Below are positions 18,329 through 28,765 of a stretch of DNA of 55,839 nt, one piece after another. The notes under the pieces were generated by a model. That model was not told the DNA's origin and did not search any database. It saw nothing but the letters and a program-made list of their open reading frames with translations. This DNA is from Brenneria salicis ATCC 15712 = DSM 30166. GTDB lineage: Bacteria > Pseudomonadota > Gammaproteobacteria > Enterobacterales > Enterobacteriaceae. The position numbers and the translations under genes were made by a program. Numbering within the stretch: the stretch's first letter is position 1; the number at the start of each line of letters is the position of its first letter. The stretch covers positions 1-55,839 of the forward strand of contig NZ_QNRY01000024.1 of the NCBI RefSeq assembly GCF_003315515.1, read 5' to 3'.

Positions 18329-18574
18329 TCATCCTCCCGTCACCGGCGGGAAAAAGGCGACTTCATCGCCATCCTGTAGCGGATGGTGCATCTCCACTAG
18401 CGATTGATTGACCGCCGCCAGCAACTTGCCGGACTCCAGCGCCAACGCCCAGCGGGAACCACGCAGACACAGCGCCTGCCGTAACGCCTCAACCGTCGCG
18501 TACCCGGCGGGCAAGACGAGCTTATCCGTCTCGGTCAATTCCCGTACCTGGGCGAAAAACAGGACATTAATCAT
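18329..18574 (-). CDS. moaD: Molybdopterin synthase sulfur carrier subunit MoaD
   Basis: Ubiquitin-like small subunit of molybdopterin synthase, 81 aa. It ends in Gly-Gly (PPVTGG), which MoeB adenylates and which is then converted to a thiocarboxylate. The start [13 protein letters not shown] at 18574 overlaps the moaC stop by one base (TGATG), so the two are translationally coupled. The adenylating enzyme MoeB is also in this window, at 42540. Confidence 0.94.
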   Translation of the reverse strand: MINVLFFAQVRELTETDKLVLPAGYATVEALRQALCLRGSRWALALESGKLLAAVNQSLVEMHHPLQDGDEVAFFPPVTGG

Positions 18575-19059
18575 CACGCCTCCGCCTGAAAATCCCCGGA
18601 TTTGCCGCCGCTTTTCGCCAGCAGACGCACCGGGCCGATCACCATGTCTTTTTGTACGGCTTTGCACATGTCATAAATCGTCAGCGCCGCCACCGATGCC
18701 GCCGTCAGCGCTTCCATCTCCACGCCGGTTTTACCGGTCAGGCGGCATAGCGACTCGATACGCACCCGGCTATGCTCAGGTTGCGCCTCCAGCCCGACCG
18801 CCACTTTACTGAGCAGCAGCGGATGACAAAGCGGGATCAGTTCCCAGGTGCGCTTCGCCGCCTGAATACCGGCAATCCGGGCGGTGGCGAAGACATCGCC
18901 TTTATGGTGACTGCCATCCATAATCATCGCCAGCGTCTGCGGCGCCATTTCAACAAAGGCTTCCGCCCTGGCTTCACGCACCGTTTCCGCTTTGGCGGAA
19001 ACATCCACCATCGATGCTTCGCCAGCGGCGTTAATATGGGTTAATTGTGGTTGTGACAT
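18574..19059 (-). CDS. moaC: Cyclic pyranopterin monophosphate synthase MoaC
   Basis: Acts with MoaA to convert GTP, by way of 3',8-cyclo-GTP, to cyclic pyranopterin monophosphate. The start [20 protein letters not shown] aligns with E. coli MoaC; an ATG 15 nt upstream (19074) is possible. Conserved [28 protein letters not shown] (active-site His) and [12 protein letters not shown] (with the catalytic Lys-Thr-Gly) are present. Length about 161 aa equals E. coli. It is the third gene of the moa operon, 17 nt after moaB. Confidence 0.94.
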   Translation of the reverse strand: MSQPQLTHINAAGEASMVDVSAKAETVREARAEAFVEMAPQTLAMIMDGSHHKGDVFATARIAGIQAAKRTWELIPLCHPLLLSKVAVGLEAQPEHSRVRIESLCRLTGKTGVEMEALTAASVAALTIYDMCKAVQKDMVIGPVRLLAKSGGKSGDFQAEA

Positions 19060-19076
19060 TTTAGGTTGTGGCATCG

Positions 19077-19595
19077 TTAAACTAACTTTTTCAGATGAGG
19101 ATAAAAGTTGCAGGGCTTTTGCCGCGCATCCAGTTGATCCTGAATGATACGCTCCCAGGCGGAATGACAAGCGCGGGTTGAACCCGGCATGGCGAAAATC
19201 GCCGTCTGATTGGCCAGCCCCGCCGTCGCTCTGGATTGCAATGTGGCGGTGCCGATATCTTCATACGACACCATGCGGAACAGTTCGCCAAAGCCGGCGA
19301 TTTCGCGGTCGAATAATACGCCGACCGCCTCCGGCGCCTGATCGCCGGGGGTCAATCCGGTGCCGCCGTTAATCAGAATGACCTGCACATCGTCACTGGC
19401 GATCCAGGTCGAAACCTGCGCTCTGATCTGATATCGATTCTCTTTGACGATAGCGCTGGCGATAATACGGTGTCCGGCGGACTGCGCGGCTTCACGCAGG
19501 TAATCGCCAGACGTTTCATCGGTTTGCGTGCGATGATCAGACACGGTGAGCACCGCAATATTGAGAGGAATAAATTCGCTGCTGACTTTACTCAT
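19077..19595 (-). CDS. moaB: Molybdenum cofactor biosynthesis protein MoaB
   Basis: MogA/MoaB-family molybdopterin-binding protein, 172 aa (E. coli 170). The MPT-binding motif [16 protein letters not shown] and the later [14 protein letters not shown] loop are intact. In some bacteria MoaB adenylates molybdopterin; E. coli MoaB's role is less clear because MogA does this. The start is ATG 19595, with AGGAG 6 nt upstream; longer in-frame starts lack a ribosome site. It begins 34 nt after moaA ends. Confidence 0.93.
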   Translation of the reverse strand: MSKVSSEFIPLNIAVLTVSDHRTQTDETSGDYLREAAQSAGHRIIASAIVKENRYQIRAQVSTWIASDDVQVILINGGTGLTPGDQAPEAVGVLFDREIAGFGELFRMVSYEDIGTATLQSRATAGLANQTAIFAMPGSTRACHSAWERIIQDQLDARQKPCNFYPHLKKLV

Positions 19596-19629
19596 ACCAG
19601 ACTCCTGACGGATAGACGTTGCGGGGCGC

Positions 19630-20619
19630 TTAGCCACCAATAAACGACAGATTCTGCGTGATGCCACTGTTGCCCTGATGCAGGAAGTGGGTCTGTTTCT
19701 TGGCGGTCAAGCCGCCGGAAATACGCATTTTCAATGCTTCCCGTTGCTCATCGTCCGCCATCAGGTCACGCAGTTGGATCCCCTTGTCGCCAAACAGACA
19801 AAGATGCAGGTTGCCGATGGCCGACACCCGCAGGCGATTACAACTCAGGCAGAAATCTTTCTCATAAGGCATAATCAGCCCGATTTCGCCTTGATAGTCG
19901 GCATGGCGGAATACCTGCGCCGGGCCGTCGCTGCGTCCGCGCGCCTGCGGCTCCCAGCCTTGCCGCAACAGGCGCTGGCGGATCACGTCGCCGGAAATAT
20001 GGTGTTTTTTGAACAACGCGCCGACCTCGCCGGTTTCCATCAGTTCGATGAAACGCAATTGAATCGGACGATGTTTGATCCAGGCCAAAAAATTTTGCAA
20101 ACTGGTATCGTTGACATCGCGCATCAATACGGTATTCACCTTGACGCGGGTGAAACCGCAGGCAAACGCGGCGTCGATGCCGTCCATAACCTGCCGAAAA
20201 TTATCCTGCCCGGTAATGGCGTGAAACTGACGCGCGTCCAGACTGTCGACGCTGACGTTCAGTGCGGTCAGACCGGCCTCGCGCCATCGCGCGACATCAC
20301 GCGCCAGACGATAGCCATTGGTGGTCACCGCCAGCGTGCGGATCGCCGGATTTTCGCGGATCGCGGCAATGATATCGACAAAATCACGCCGCAGAGAAGG
20401 TTCTCCGCCGGTAAGACGGACTTTCTCCGTGCCAAGTTCCGCAAACGCACGGCTGACGCGACGAATTTCATCGAGTGATAAGAAATGATGGGGATTGTTG
20501 CCATTCGGCTGATAGCCATCCGGCAAACAATAGCGACAACGAAAGTTGCAGACATCAGTTATCGACAGGCGCAAATAGTAAAACTTGCGCGCAAACGCAT
20601 CAGTCAGTTGACTCACCAT
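19630..20619 (-). CDS. moaA: GTP 3',8-cyclase MoaA
   Basis: Radical-SAM enzyme that makes 3',8-cyclo-7,8-dihydro-GTP, the first step of Moco synthesis. 329 aa, equal to E. coli. The radical-SAM cluster is C24, C28, C31 (CNFRCRYC); the second [4Fe-4S] site, which binds GTP, is [19 protein letters not shown] near 257-275. The C-terminal Gly-Gly is present. Start [16 protein letters not shown] at 20619 is set by homology; a longer reading from 20685 would run into the riboswitch. It heads moaABCDE and is controlled by a Moco riboswitch in its leader. Confidence 0.95.
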   Translation of the reverse strand: MVSQLTDAFARKFYYLRLSITDVCNFRCRYCLPDGYQPNGNNPHHFLSLDEIRRVSRAFAELGTEKVRLTGGEPSLRRDFVDIIAAIRENPAIRTLAVTTNGYRLARDVARWREAGLTALNVSVDSLDARQFHAITGQDNFRQVMDGIDAAFACGFTRVKVNTVLMRDVNDTSLQNFLAWIKHRPIQLRFIELMETGEVGALFKKHHISGDVIRQRLLRQGWEPQARGRSDGPAQVFRHADYQGEIGLIMPYEKDFCLSCNRLRVSAIGNLHLCLFGDKGIQLRDLMADDEQREALKMRISGGLTAKKQTHFLHQGNSGITQNLSFIGG

Positions 20620-20633
20620 AAACACCTTACCAA

Positions 20634-20746
20634 ATACGGGAGATGCAGGCGTTTCCACCACGCACCCTGGCGACCATTCGGTCACGGCCAGAGCGCCGTA
20701 TCATGCGTCGTCAACGCATCACTTAGGCGCCAAGGCTAGGAGTTTG
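20634..20746 (-). promoter_or_regulatory. Moco (molybdenum cofactor) riboswitch in the moaA leader
   Basis: The minus-strand leader of moaA contains the blocks of the Moco RNA motif: ACTCCTAGCC at the 5' side, then CTCTGGCCGTGACCG, AATGGTCGCCAGGGTGCG and TGGTGGAAACGCC. The arms TGGCC...GGTCGCCA and GGCGTTTCCACC can pair as in the known structure. A side hairpin ATGCGT/ACGCAT (20703-20719) lies in its 5' half. In E. coli this RNA reduces moaA expression when Moco is plentiful. The position, 15-130 nt upstream of the ATG, is right. I recognise the motif by eye; a covariance-model score would settle it. Confidence 0.88.
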
Positions 20747-21055
20747 ATTCCTGAGGACACATCGGCAAATAAGCCCGGCACATGCGCCACAGAGATCGTG
20801 ATTTGCTTGATTAGTTTACCGCCGATTATGGCCGGCAGTCACTTAAAAAACCGGTATATAAATAAATATATAACGATTTTTCAATAATTTATGCTGAATC
20901 AGCATACGGTAAAAGCGGCAGCATAAATTGTCTAAAATCATATCAGAAGAAGGATTTTTCGCCTTTTAAGCAAAAATCGGCTACCTTACCGGCAGCAACG
21001 AGCGTTTCATTTCCGCTATCATTTCTGTTCAGGCTTTCAGCACTTAAGGATTACT
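20747..21055. promoter_or_regulatory. Divergent promoter region moaA / yvcK
   Basis: About 300 bp without a gene between the Moco riboswitch and yvcK. It is A/T-rich at 20840-20960 and must contain both promoters. AAGGA lies 7 nt before the yvcK ATG. I cannot assign -35/-10 elements or ModE/FNR sites with confidence. Confidence 0.5.
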
Positions 21056-21964
21056 ATGCGCAATCGCCTGTTGGCCGACCTTGACCGGGTTGTCGCCCTT
21101 GGCGGCGGACACGGATTAGGCCGTGTCCTGTCTTCCCTCTCATCTCTGGGATCACGGCTGACAGGCATTGTGACGACCACAGACAACGGCGGTTCGACCG
21201 GTCGGCTCCGTCGCTCGGAAGGCGGCATCGCCTGGGGCGATACCCGCAACTGTCTGAATCAGTTGATTACCACTCCCAGCATCGCCTCCGCGATGTTTGA
21301 GTACCGATTTAATGGCAGCGGCGAACTGGCTGGTCATAATTTGGGCAATCTGATACTGAAAGCGCTCGATGATCTGAGCGTTCGTCCGCTCGAAGCAATC
21401 AATCTGGTGCGGAATCTGTTGAAAGTGGACGCCTTTCTGATCCCCATGTCTGAACAGCCGGTGGATTTGCAGGCCACGGATGAGCAGGGGAACCCGGTTT
21501 ATGGCGAAGTCGCCATCGATCTGTTATTGACCTTGCCGCAGGAACTGACGCTATTCCCGCCTGTGCCGGCGACACAGGAAGCCCTGAGCGCGATCGCGCA
21601 AGCCGACCTGATTCTGATCGGCCCCGGCAGTTTTCTGACCAGCCTGATGCCGCTGTTGCTGCTGCCCGATCTGGCGCGAGCGTTGCGCCGCACGCAGGCG
21701 CCGATGGTTTATATCGACAATTTGGGCAGAGAACAGAGTCAGGCCGCCGCCAGATTGTCGCTGCGGGAAAAACTGGATCTGATGGAAGAAAAGATTGACC
21801 GCCAGGCGATCGACGCCGTTATCGTCAGTCCGAACACGGACGTCAGCCAGATAGATGATCGTTTGGTGGCGCAGCAAGCGCTGGACGCGGCGGATGTGCC
21901 GCATCATCACGACCGTCAATTACTGCATCAGGCGATAGAGAGCGTGCTGCAAAAGCTGGGATGA
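21056..21964 (+). CDS. yvcK: YvcK/CofD-family protein YbhK (gluconeogenesis factor)
   Basis: Nucleotide-sugar-binding protein of the YvcK family, 302 aa, the same length as E. coli YbhK. In Bacillus, YvcK is needed for growth on gluconeogenic carbon and for normal cell shape; the enterobacterial role is not settled. Family motifs are [17 protein letters not shown] at 12-28, [33 protein letters not shown] and [15 protein letters not shown]. It has no membrane segment, so it is cytosolic. It is preceded by AAGGA and lies where ybhK lies in E. coli, between moaA and uvrB. Confidence 0.93.
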   Translation: MRNRLLADLDRVVALGGGHGLGRVLSSLSSLGSRLTGIVTTTDNGGSTGRLRRSEGGIAWGDTRNCLNQLITTPSIASAMFEYRFNGSGELAGHNLGNLILKALDDLSVRPLEAINLVRNLLKVDAFLIPMSEQPVDLQATDEQGNPVYGEVAIDLLLTLPQELTLFPPVPATQEALSAIAQADLILIGPGSFLTSLMPLLLLPDLARALRRTQAPMVYIDNLGREQSQAAARLSLREKLDLMEEKIDRQAIDAVIVSPNTDVSQIDDRLVAQQALDAADVPHHHDRQLLHQAIESVLQKLG

Positions 21965-22396
21965 TTAATCCCGTAGCCAAGGCGTATATGTTACGCCCAC
22001 CAGCATCCCTTCCGGGCTGAGAAAGCGCGTCACCTTTTGACCCCAAGGCTCCAGACGATTCTCCACCAACAGCGGATAGCCTTGATCTTTGATAGCCTGC
22101 GTCGCCTGCGCCATATCGCTCACTTCAAACTCCAGCCAACTTTGCGGCACAGGTAGCTCGGTCGGCCACTGCTCCCGACCAAAACAGGATTCGCTGGCTT
22201 GTTCGAGCGGCCAGAGGGCAAAGTGTTTTACGCCATCCAGCGCATCCGTAACCAGATAATCACGGTTACCCTCCAACGGCTTCAATGGCAGAGCAAGTGT
22301 TTCGACATAAAACGAATAACCCGTCGGAACCGATTTTACGATGGGGCCAAAGCCTGCGATAAATAACACATGTACACCAGGGATTTCGCTATCCAT
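21965..22396 (-). CDS. VOC (glyoxalase/bleomycin resistance) family protein
   Basis: Small (143 aa) vicinal-oxygen-chelate-fold protein. The N-terminal beta-alpha-beta half ends near residue 65 (HFALWPLEQA) and the second half keeps the strand pattern SWLEFEVSDMAQATQAIKDQ and FLSPEGMLVGVTYTPWL. Such proteins include lyases, dioxygenases and drug-binding proteins; substrate cannot be predicted. It directly abuts yvcK tail to tail and lies 37 bp downstream of uvrB on the same strand, so it may be transcribed with uvrB. It is absent from the E. coli version of this locus, an accessory insertion. Confidence 0.8.
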   Translation of the reverse strand: MDSEIPGVHVLFIAGFGPIVKSVPTGYSFYVETLALPLKPLEGNRDYLVTDALDGVKHFALWPLEQASESCFGREQWPTELPVPQSWLEFEVSDMAQATQAIKDQGYPLLVENRLEPWGQKVTRFLSPEGMLVGVTYTPWLRD

Positions 22397-22433
22397 AAAT
22401 CACCTCTCAAAATATTTCCACTCACGACGGTTA

Positions 22434-24446
22434 TCAGGAAGCGGCGATAAACTGCGCACGCAATGCCTGCACTTCGTCACGCAGTTGGGCGGCTTCTTCA
22501 AATTCCAGGTTCTGCGCGTGCGTCATCATTCTGCTTTCAAGTTCGCGAATTTTCTGCTCCAGCGCCTTCGGCGTCAGCAAGGCATAGCTGGCTGACGGTT
22601 CAGCGGCTTTCTTACCGCGTCCTCTGCCCTTGCCGTGAACCGACTGACCGATTTGCAGAATATCCCCGATTTTTTTGTTTAACCCTTGCGGCACAATGCC
22701 GTGTTCCAGATTGTAAGCCTGTTGTTTTTCACGGCGACGCTCGGTTTCGCTGATGGCGCGCGCCATTGACGGCGTGATTTTATCGCCGTACAGAATCGCC
22801 TTGCCGTTCAGATTACGCGCCGCACGGCCAATAGTCTGGATCAGGGAACGCTCCGAACGCAGGAAGCCTTCTTTGTCGGCATCCAGAATCGCCACCAACG
22901 AGACTTCCGGCATGTCCAGACCTTCCCTCAGCAGGTTGATCCCCACCAGCACATCAAATTCGCCCAGCCGCAAATCACGGATGATCTCCACACGTTCGAC
23001 AGTATCGATATCCGAATGCAGGTAACGCACGCGCTCGCCGTGCTCTTCCAGATATTCGGTTAAATCTTCCGCCATGCGCTTGGTCAGCGTGGTCACCAGC
23101 ACGCGCTCCTTCACCGCGACGCGCAAACGTATTTCGGACAACAGGTCATCCACCTGGGTGGCGACCGGACGCACCTCAAGCAGCGGGTCCAACAGGCCGG
23201 TAGGCCGCACCACCTGATCGATCACTTCGCCGCCGGATTTTTCCATCTCGTAGTTGCCGGGCGTGGCGGAAACGTAAATCGTCTGCGGGGCCAGCGCCTC
23301 AAACTCATCGAATTTCATCGGACGGTTATCCAGTGCGGAAGGCAGGCGGAAACCATACTCCACCAACGTCTCCTTACGCGCCCGGTCGCCACGGTACATC
23401 CCGCCAATCTGCGGGATCGTCACGTGGGATTCATCCACCACCAGCAATCCATCGGCCGGCAGGTAGTCAAAGAGCGTCGGCGGCGCCTCGCCGGGACCGC
23501 GCCCGGACAGAAAGCGCGAGTAGTTTTCAATACCAGAGCAATAACCCAGTTCGTTCATCATTTCCAGATCGAACTGCGTGCGCTGGCTGAGACGCTGCTC
23601 TTCCACCAGCTTATCGTTCGCCAGCAGCACCTTGCGGCGTTCCGCCAGTTCAATCTTGATATCTTCCATCGCCTGTAAAATACGCTCGCGCGGCGTCACG
23701 TAGTGCGTTTTAGGATAAATAGTATAACGCGGCATGGTCTGAATCACTTGCCCAGTGAGTGGATCAAATAGCGATAGCCGTTCGACTTCTTCATCGAACA
23801 GTTCGACGCGCAGCGCCACATCATCCGATTCGGCAGGAAAGATGTCGATCACTTCGCCCCGCACGCGGAAAGTGCCGCGCTGAAACGCCTGATCGTTGCG
23901 GGTATACTGCAATTCCGCCAGCCGCCGTAAAATTGCGCGCTGGTCAATCAGCATCCCCTGCGTCAGATGCAGCATCATTTTCAGATAGAGATCGGGATCG
24001 CCCAGACCGTAAATCGCCGACACTGAAGCCACCACCACCACGTCGCGGCGTTCCAATAACGCTTTGGTCGCCGAAAGACGCATTTGCTCAATGTGTTCAT
24101 TCACCGATGCGTCTTTCTCGATAAAGGTATCAGAGCTTGGCACATATGCTTCAGGCTGGTAATAGTCGTAGTAAGAGACGAAGTATTCCACCGCGTTATC
24201 GGGGAAAAACGCTTTCATTTCGCCATACAACTGCGCGGCCAGCGTCTTGTTCGGCGCCAGGATCATGGTGGGACGGTTCAAATCCGCGATCACATTGGCG
24301 ATAGTGAACGTTTTGCCGGAACCGGTTACGCCCAGCAGCGTCTGATGCGCCAGCCCATCTTCCAGCCCCTCCTCCAAACGGCGAATGGCCTCAGGCTGAT
24401 CGCCTGCCGGTTTAAATTCGGATTTCAGTTTAAAGACTTTACTCAT
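22434..24446 (-). CDS. uvrB: Excinuclease ABC subunit UvrB
   Basis: DNA damage-verifying subunit of nucleotide excision repair. It is loaded by UvrA, opens DNA with its beta-hairpin and recruits UvrC. 670 aa (E. coli 673). Walker A GVTGSGKT is at 39-46, the beta-hairpin [20 protein letters not shown] at about 92-111, the helicase motif [10 protein letters not shown] near 338, and motif [11 protein letters not shown] near 540. The C-terminal UVR domain (about 630-665) that contacts UvrC is intact. A LexA box about 130 bases upstream places it in the SOS regulon. Confidence 0.96.
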   Translation of the reverse strand: MSKVFKLKSEFKPAGDQPEAIRRLEEGLEDGLAHQTLLGVTGSGKTFTIANVIADLNRPTMILAPNKTLAAQLYGEMKAFFPDNAVEYFVSYYDYYQPEAYVPSSDTFIEKDASVNEHIEQMRLSATKALLERRDVVVVASVSAIYGLGDPDLYLKMMLHLTQGMLIDQRAILRRLAELQYTRNDQAFQRGTFRVRGEVIDIFPAESDDVALRVELFDEEVERLSLFDPLTGQVIQTMPRYTIYPKTHYVTPRERILQAMEDIKIELAERRKVLLANDKLVEEQRLSQRTQFDLEMMNELGYCSGIENYSRFLSGRGPGEAPPTLFDYLPADGLLVVDESHVTIPQIGGMYRGDRARKETLVEYGFRLPSALDNRPMKFDEFEALAPQTIYVSATPGNYEMEKSGGEVIDQVVRPTGLLDPLLEVRPVATQVDDLLSEIRLRVAVKERVLVTTLTKRMAEDLTEYLEEHGERVRYLHSDIDTVERVEIIRDLRLGEFDVLVGINLLREGLDMPEVSLVAILDADKEGFLRSERSLIQTIGRAARNLNGKAILYGDKITPSMARAISETERRREKQQAYNLEHGIVPQGLNKKIGDILQIGQSVHGKGRGRGKKAAEPSASYALLTPKALEQKIRELESRMMTHAQNLEFEEAAQLRDEVQALRAQFIAAS

Positions 24447-24574
24447 AGTTAAACACGCTACTCATGAATGGGCGGTCAAATGACAAGCGAATGGGACGGT
24501 CTGAGCCTTTTAACCCAGCGACTTTTCACTGTATCAATTATGGGAATCAAACGCAGACTTTACTAGCGGCATAA

Positions 24575-24594
24575 TACTGGATATAAAAACAGCA
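24575..24594. promoter_or_regulatory. LexA (SOS) box upstream of uvrB
   Basis: TACTGGATATAAAAACAGCA matches the LexA consensus TACTG-(TA)5-CAGTA with CTG-N10-CAG intact; only the last two bases differ. It is almost the same as the E. coli uvrB SOS box and lies at a suitable distance (129 bases) from the ATG. Confidence 0.88.
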
Positions 24595-24893
24595 TCAAGA
24601 AAATTATTGCTCTGCTGGATGATGATGAAACTCATTAATTGACTAGCACATTCAGGCACGAACCGCCAGCCATTATCAGTATTATTTATCCCCAGTTTTA
24701 CAATTTCTGTAACGTAAAAGAATGACCCTTGCCGTTAATTTATGCAACGATGCCCCAACCTGCATCAAGAGACTTGATTTTAATCAACACCATGATTTTT
24801 ATTGAATTAATTAAAAAGCAGAGAATAACGTCAACCTGGCGAAAACCCGCGTCCGCTCTCGTCTGGCGCGATTTTTCTGTCTCTAATGCACAC

Positions 24894-24920
24894 AGTTATC
24901 CACAGAAATGGTGGATAACT
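24894..24920. promoter_or_regulatory. Inverted pair of DnaA boxes
   Basis: AGTTATCCAC and its exact inverse GTGGATAACT, separated by 7 nt. The left copy contains the perfect DnaA box TTATCCACA; the right copy has TTATCCACC on the opposite strand (one mismatch). They lie about 450 bases upstream of uvrB. I recall that the E. coli uvrB control region also has a DnaA site, which fits DnaA-dependent regulation rather than an origin. Confidence 0.75.
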
Positions 24921-25068
24921 CCCACAACCCCGCATCCGGGCTGAGTTGCTGAAACACTACGTTCATCCTTGATGACGACTGAAATGGATTTTTCTCACCT
25001 TCTTTGTACGATTTATCTTATCAGTATAGATTGAAAAATGCTAAAAACGCTCTCTGCTATGCAGGCGG

Positions 25069-25746
25069 TTAATCCAATCGCGACAGATCAAGATATCGCC
25101 CTAAATCCTGTTGCAATGGCGCCGTCAAATGTGGAATTTCACCCAACAGCGGGGCGGATAGACGCTGCCGCAAACTGCTCAGATATTCTTGATGCCGCTT
25201 GCCTGGCGGCATGACGTCGTTGGCGATCCAGCCACGCAACGTCAATCCCGAATGCGTAATCACGCTGGCGGTCAATAACGCATGATTAATGCAGCCCAGC
25301 TTAATCCCGACCACCAGAATGATCGGCAATTGCTCCCGGCTGACCCAATCGGCAAAGGTTGCCTGTTGCGACAGCGGCGTAAACCAACCGCCGGCACCTT
25401 CCACCAGCAACCAGTCGGCCTGCGTCTCCAGCCTGCGCAAACCGGCGGACAGCGCAGCCAGATGAATTGGCCGCCGCTCCTCGACGCTGATAATGTGCGG
25501 CGATGTCGGTTCGACAAACGCCATCGGATTCACCGCCTGATAATCGAGCGGCACGCTGCTGTTGGCCTGAAGCGCTAATGCGTCGCTGTTGCGCACGCCC
25601 GCAGGGGTGATGTCGCAGCCGGAGGCGACCGGCTTATAGCCCGCGGTTCGATACCCGGCCTGATGCGCGGCCTGCAACAAGGCGCAACTGGCGATGGTCT
25701 TGCCGACTTCCGTGTCCGTACCGGTGACGAACCAGCGTTTAATCAC
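25069..25746 (-). CDS. bioD: Dethiobiotin synthetase BioD
   Basis: ATP-dependent carboxylase that closes the ureido ring of 7,8-diaminopelargonate to form dethiobiotin. P-loop GTDTEVGKT is at 9-17; EGAGGWFTPLSQQ (about 116-128) is the second nucleotide/substrate loop. 225 aa is normal. The start is GTG at 25746, matching E. coli (MSKRYFVTGTDTEVGKT) and overlapping bioC by 8 nt; there is no ATG before the P-loop. It is the last gene of bioBFCD. Confidence 0.95.
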   Translation of the reverse strand: MIKRWFVTGTDTEVGKTIASCALLQAAHQAGYRTAGYKPVASGCDITPAGVRNSDALALQANSSVPLDYQAVNPMAFVEPTSPHIISVEERRPIHLAALSAGLRRLETQADWLLVEGAGGWFTPLSQQATFADWVSREQLPIILVVGIKLGCINHALLTASVITHSGLTLRGWIANDVMPPGKRHQEYLSSLRQRLSAPLLGEIPHLTAPLQQDLGRYLDLSRLD

Positions 25747-26500
25747 GATAAATCACCCCGTAAATCAAATGATAGCTGAGCGGATAACCTTCTGGCCGAC
25801 GCGGATAGACCGCCGAAAACCCGTTGAGACGGGACCGGCTGAGCAATCCCGGCGCGCGCCCCTGCTGTAACCAGGTCGCCCCAATGCCTTTCAACGATTT
25901 CATTAAGTTCAGCACATCCGGGAAATAACAGGTGATACACTCCTGATGGAGTTGATGGCGATAAGGCTGACAGGCCGCCGCAATCGCCTCCGCCGGAAGA
26001 AAATGATTTACCCGCCGTGTGCCGTCCCACTGCGCCCAGGCCTGAGAAAGCTCATGCAGCGACCCCGCCGCCAGCGTGGAAAACGCGATGATCCCCGTCC
26101 TGCGCGTGACGCGGTACAACTCCGCCAGCGCACGGGGTAAATCATCACACCACTGGACTGCCAGATTGCTATAACTGATATCCACGCAGCCCGCGCCCAG
26201 CGGCAAGTGTTCAATATCCCCTTGCACGTAACATTCCGCCGCCCGCTGCTCGCGGGCATAGGCCAACATGGTCGGCGAAAGATCCAATGCGGTAACGTGC
26301 TTCCCCTGCCGTTGCCAATGCCGGCTGAAATAACCGGTGCCGCAACCCGCATCCAGAACCTGTATCCCGTTATGGGCCGGCATCAGGTCGAGCAGATGCT
26401 CCCCGCTGGCGCGCTGCACGTCGGCAAAACGATCGTAACTGGCCGCCGCCCGGCCAAAGGCCTGCGCAATCGCGTGTTTATGGTCGATGTCAGTGAACAT
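25739..26500 (-). CDS. bioC: Malonyl-ACP O-methyltransferase BioC
   Basis: SAM-dependent methyltransferase that methylates malonyl-ACP so that fatty-acid enzymes can build the pimeloyl chain. Motif [11 protein letters not shown] is at 48-57, followed by [12 protein letters not shown] (motif II region) and [15 protein letters not shown]. 253 aa (E. coli 251). It overlaps bioF by 11 nt and bioD by 8 nt. Its partner esterase BioH is not in this window. Confidence 0.95.
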   Translation of the reverse strand: MFTDIDHKHAIAQAFGRAAASYDRFADVQRASGEHLLDLMPAHNGIQVLDAGCGTGYFSRHWQRQGKHVTALDLSPTMLAYAREQRAAECYVQGDIEHLPLGAGCVDISYSNLAVQWCDDLPRALAELYRVTRRTGIIAFSTLAAGSLHELSQAWAQWDGTRRVNHFLPAEAIAAACQPYRHQLHQECITCYFPDVLNLMKSLKGIGATWLQQGRAPGLLSRSRLNGFSAVYPRRPEGYPLSYHLIYGVIYRD

Positions 26501-27638
26501 GATGCAATACCGTCAGCAGTCGTTCGATATCTTCCGGCTGATGCGCCGCCGTTAACGTAATACGTAAACGCGCGCTGCCGGACGGCACGGTGGGCGGGCG
26601 CATCGCACTCACCCACAACCCTTGTTCACGCAACGCCGCCATTAACGCCAGCGCGCGCCCATTCTCCCCCACCACCAGCGGCTGGATGGCGCTCCGCGAA
26701 TCCATCAATGAGTACGGCGAGCCTGAAAAACCGGCGTGGAAGCGGGTAATATGGCGTTGCAACGCCTCCCGCCGCGCCGGTTCGTTGCGGATACAGTGTA
26801 TTGCGGCGCTCAGTGCGCACGCCTGCGGCGCGGGCATGGACGTGCTGTAAATCAGATGACGGGCGAACTGTAAGAAATATTCCGCCAGCGGTTCATCACA
26901 CAATACGGCGGCGCCGCTGACGCCGAAAGCCTTGCCGAACGTCACAATCAGCAACTCCGGTTTTACCCCCTGCTGCCAACAGCTTCCACGGCCTTCTTCT
27001 CCCAACACGCCAATACCGTGGGCATCATCCACCATCAGCCATGCGCCGTGCGCAATTGCTTGCGCGTGCAATTGCGCTAACGGCGCCGTATCACCGTCCA
27101 TACTGAAGACGCCTTCGGTCACCACCAGCGTTTGGCCTTCTACGGGTTTCGCCAGCAAGTGTTGCAGGCTAGCCGCCTGATTATGCCGAAAACGCCGTAG
27201 CTCAGCCGGTGAATGCGCCGCCGCTTCCAGCAAAGACGCATGACTCAGCTTATCCGCCAGAATGCGATCGCCTGTCTGAGTCAACGCCGCCACCACCGCC
27301 TGATTAGCCGCGTAGCCGGAAATAAACAGCAGCGCGCGCGGATAACCGAGCCAGTCGGCCAACTGCGTTTCCAGTACGGCATGCGCATCGGTATAACCCG
27401 TCACATGACCGGAACCGCCGCTGCCCACGCCGTATTGCGCCGCGCCTTGCTGCCAGGCGCGGATAATCTCAGGGTGATGGCTTAACCCCAGATAGTCATT
27501 ACTGGAAAAATTAAGATAACAGCGCCCGCCCTGCATCAGCCAACGCCCGCTGCCACCCTGATTAATCTGGCGCTGGCGATACGCATCATCCTGCCGCCTC
27601 TGCGCCAACGCCTGTTCAATACGCGTTTGCCAACTCAT
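26490..27638 (-). CDS. bioF: 8-amino-7-oxononanoate synthase BioF
   Basis: PLP-dependent condensation of pimeloyl-ACP with alanine. The Schiff-base lysine is K236 in [10 protein letters not shown]; other landmarks are [23 protein letters not shown] and [12 protein letters not shown]. 382 aa, near E. coli (384). It begins 36 nt after bioB and overlaps bioC, so bioFCD are strongly coupled. Confidence 0.95.
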   Translation of the reverse strand: MSWQTRIEQALAQRRQDDAYRQRQINQGGSGRWLMQGGRCYLNFSSNDYLGLSHHPEIIRAWQQGAAQYGVGSGGSGHVTGYTDAHAVLETQLADWLGYPRALLFISGYAANQAVVAALTQTGDRILADKLSHASLLEAAAHSPAELRRFRHNQAASLQHLLAKPVEGQTLVVTEGVFSMDGDTAPLAQLHAQAIAHGAWLMVDDAHGIGVLGEEGRGSCWQQGVKPELLIVTFGKAFGVSGAAVLCDEPLAEYFLQFARHLIYSTSMPAPQACALSAAIHCIRNEPARREALQRHITRFHAGFSGSPYSLMDSRSAIQPLVVGENGRALALMAALREQGLWVSAMRPPTVPSGSARLRITLTAAHQPEDIERLLTVLHHVH

Positions 27639-27674
27639 CGCTCATCGCTCCGCGCGAGTAGCCGCGGCCCGGTT

Positions 27675-28712
27675 TTAAACCGCGGCATTATAGAATTGCT
27701 CGCTGTCGCCATGAGTCAGTTGCTGCGTCAGCCGCTGCCGCTGTTGGTTGTCACCGTATTCGACGTCGGTCTGCTGCGGGTTCAGCCCCAGCTTGCGGAA
27801 TAACGCCAGATCCTTGTCTTCTTTCGGGTTCGGCGTGGTTAACAGCTTGCAACCATAGAAAATGGAGTTGGCGCCCGCCATAAAGCACATGGCCTGTGTT
27901 TGTTCATTCATCTGTTCGCGCCCGGCGGATAGCCGCACATAAGAAGAGGGCATCATGATGCGCGCGACGGCGATGGTGCGGATAAAATCAAACGGATCGA
28001 CATCGTCGTTATCGGCCAGCGGCGTGCCTTTTACTTTGACCAGCATGTTAATCGGCACGCTTTCCGGCGGCGTCGGCAGGTTGGCGAGTTGCACCAGCAA
28101 CCCGGCCCGATCGCGCACCGTCTCACCCAGTCCGACAATCCCGCCGGAGCATACCTTGATCCCGGCGTCACGTACCTTATCCAGCGTATCCAACCGTTCC
28201 TGATAGCTGCGCGTGGTGATGATGTTGCCGTAGAATTCCGGCGAGGTATCCAGGTTGTGGTTATAAAAATCCAGCCCCGCGCCGGCCAGACGCTGCGCCT
28301 GATCGCCGTTCAACGCGCCAAGCGTCATGCAGGTTTCCATACCCAGTGCTTTGACGCCCTGCACCATCCGCTCCAGATAAGGCATGTCGCGCTCATGGGG
28401 ATTTTTCCATGCCGCGCCCATACAGAAGCGGGTCGAACCGGCCGCTTTTGCCTGGCGCGCCGATTCCAGCACTTGCTCCACCTGCATCAGCCGTTCCGTT
28501 TCAATCCCGGTGCGATAACGGGAACTTTGCGGACAATATTTACAATCTTCGGGACAAGCGCCGGTTTTTATCGATAACAGCGTACTGACCTGCACCTGAC
28601 GGGGATCGAAGTGCTGGCGATGTACTTGCTGGGCTTCAAACATCAGTTCCAGAAACGGTTTATTGAATAGCTTTTGTGCTTGCTCAAGCGTCCAGTAAAT
28701 TCGGTCAGCCAT
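27675..28712 (-). CDS. bioB: Biotin synthase BioB
   Basis: Radical-SAM enzyme that inserts sulfur into dethiobiotin. The SAM cluster is C53, C57, C60 (CPEDCKYC). Further expected Cys residues (in [10 protein letters not shown] and [10 protein letters not shown]) and the Arg of [12 protein letters not shown], which ligate the sacrificial [2Fe-2S] cluster, are present. 345 aa (E. coli 346). It is first in bioBFCD, transcribed from the BirA-controlled divergent promoter. Confidence 0.96.
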   Translation of the reverse strand: MADRIYWTLEQAQKLFNKPFLELMFEAQQVHRQHFDPRQVQVSTLLSIKTGACPEDCKYCPQSSRYRTGIETERLMQVEQVLESARQAKAAGSTRFCMGAAWKNPHERDMPYLERMVQGVKALGMETCMTLGALNGDQAQRLAGAGLDFYNHNLDTSPEFYGNIITTRSYQERLDTLDKVRDAGIKVCSGGIVGLGETVRDRAGLLVQLANLPTPPESVPINMLVKVKGTPLADNDDVDPFDFIRTIAVARIMMPSSYVRLSAGREQMNEQTQAMCFMAGANSIFYGCKLLTTPNPKEDKDLALFRKLGLNPQQTDVEYGDNQQRQRLTQQLTHGDSEQFYNAAV

Positions 28713-28765
28713 TTCAGCTTCTCCAAAATAAAAACGTTTCGTCAGTTTAAATTAACCCGATATAC

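Larger units (their letters stand above)
24447..25068. promoter_or_regulatory. Long uvrB-bioD intergenic region
   Basis: 622 bp with no convincing gene. It is A/T-rich and holds the LexA box (24575-24594) and a DnaA-box pair (24894-24920). A 71-codon reading frame at 24729-24944 has no ribosome site and ordinary-shadow composition. The remainder probably carries multiple uvrB promoters, as in E. coli, and the end of the bio operon. Confidence 0.6.

Noticed and set aside
24894..24920. Replication origin suggested by DnaA boxes
   Set aside because: Only two boxes, no A/T-rich unwinding repeats or initiator gene beside them; regulation of uvrB is simpler.
24729..24944. 71-codon frame in the uvrB-bioD gap
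   Set aside because: No ribosome site, crosses the DnaA-box pair, no similarity recognised.
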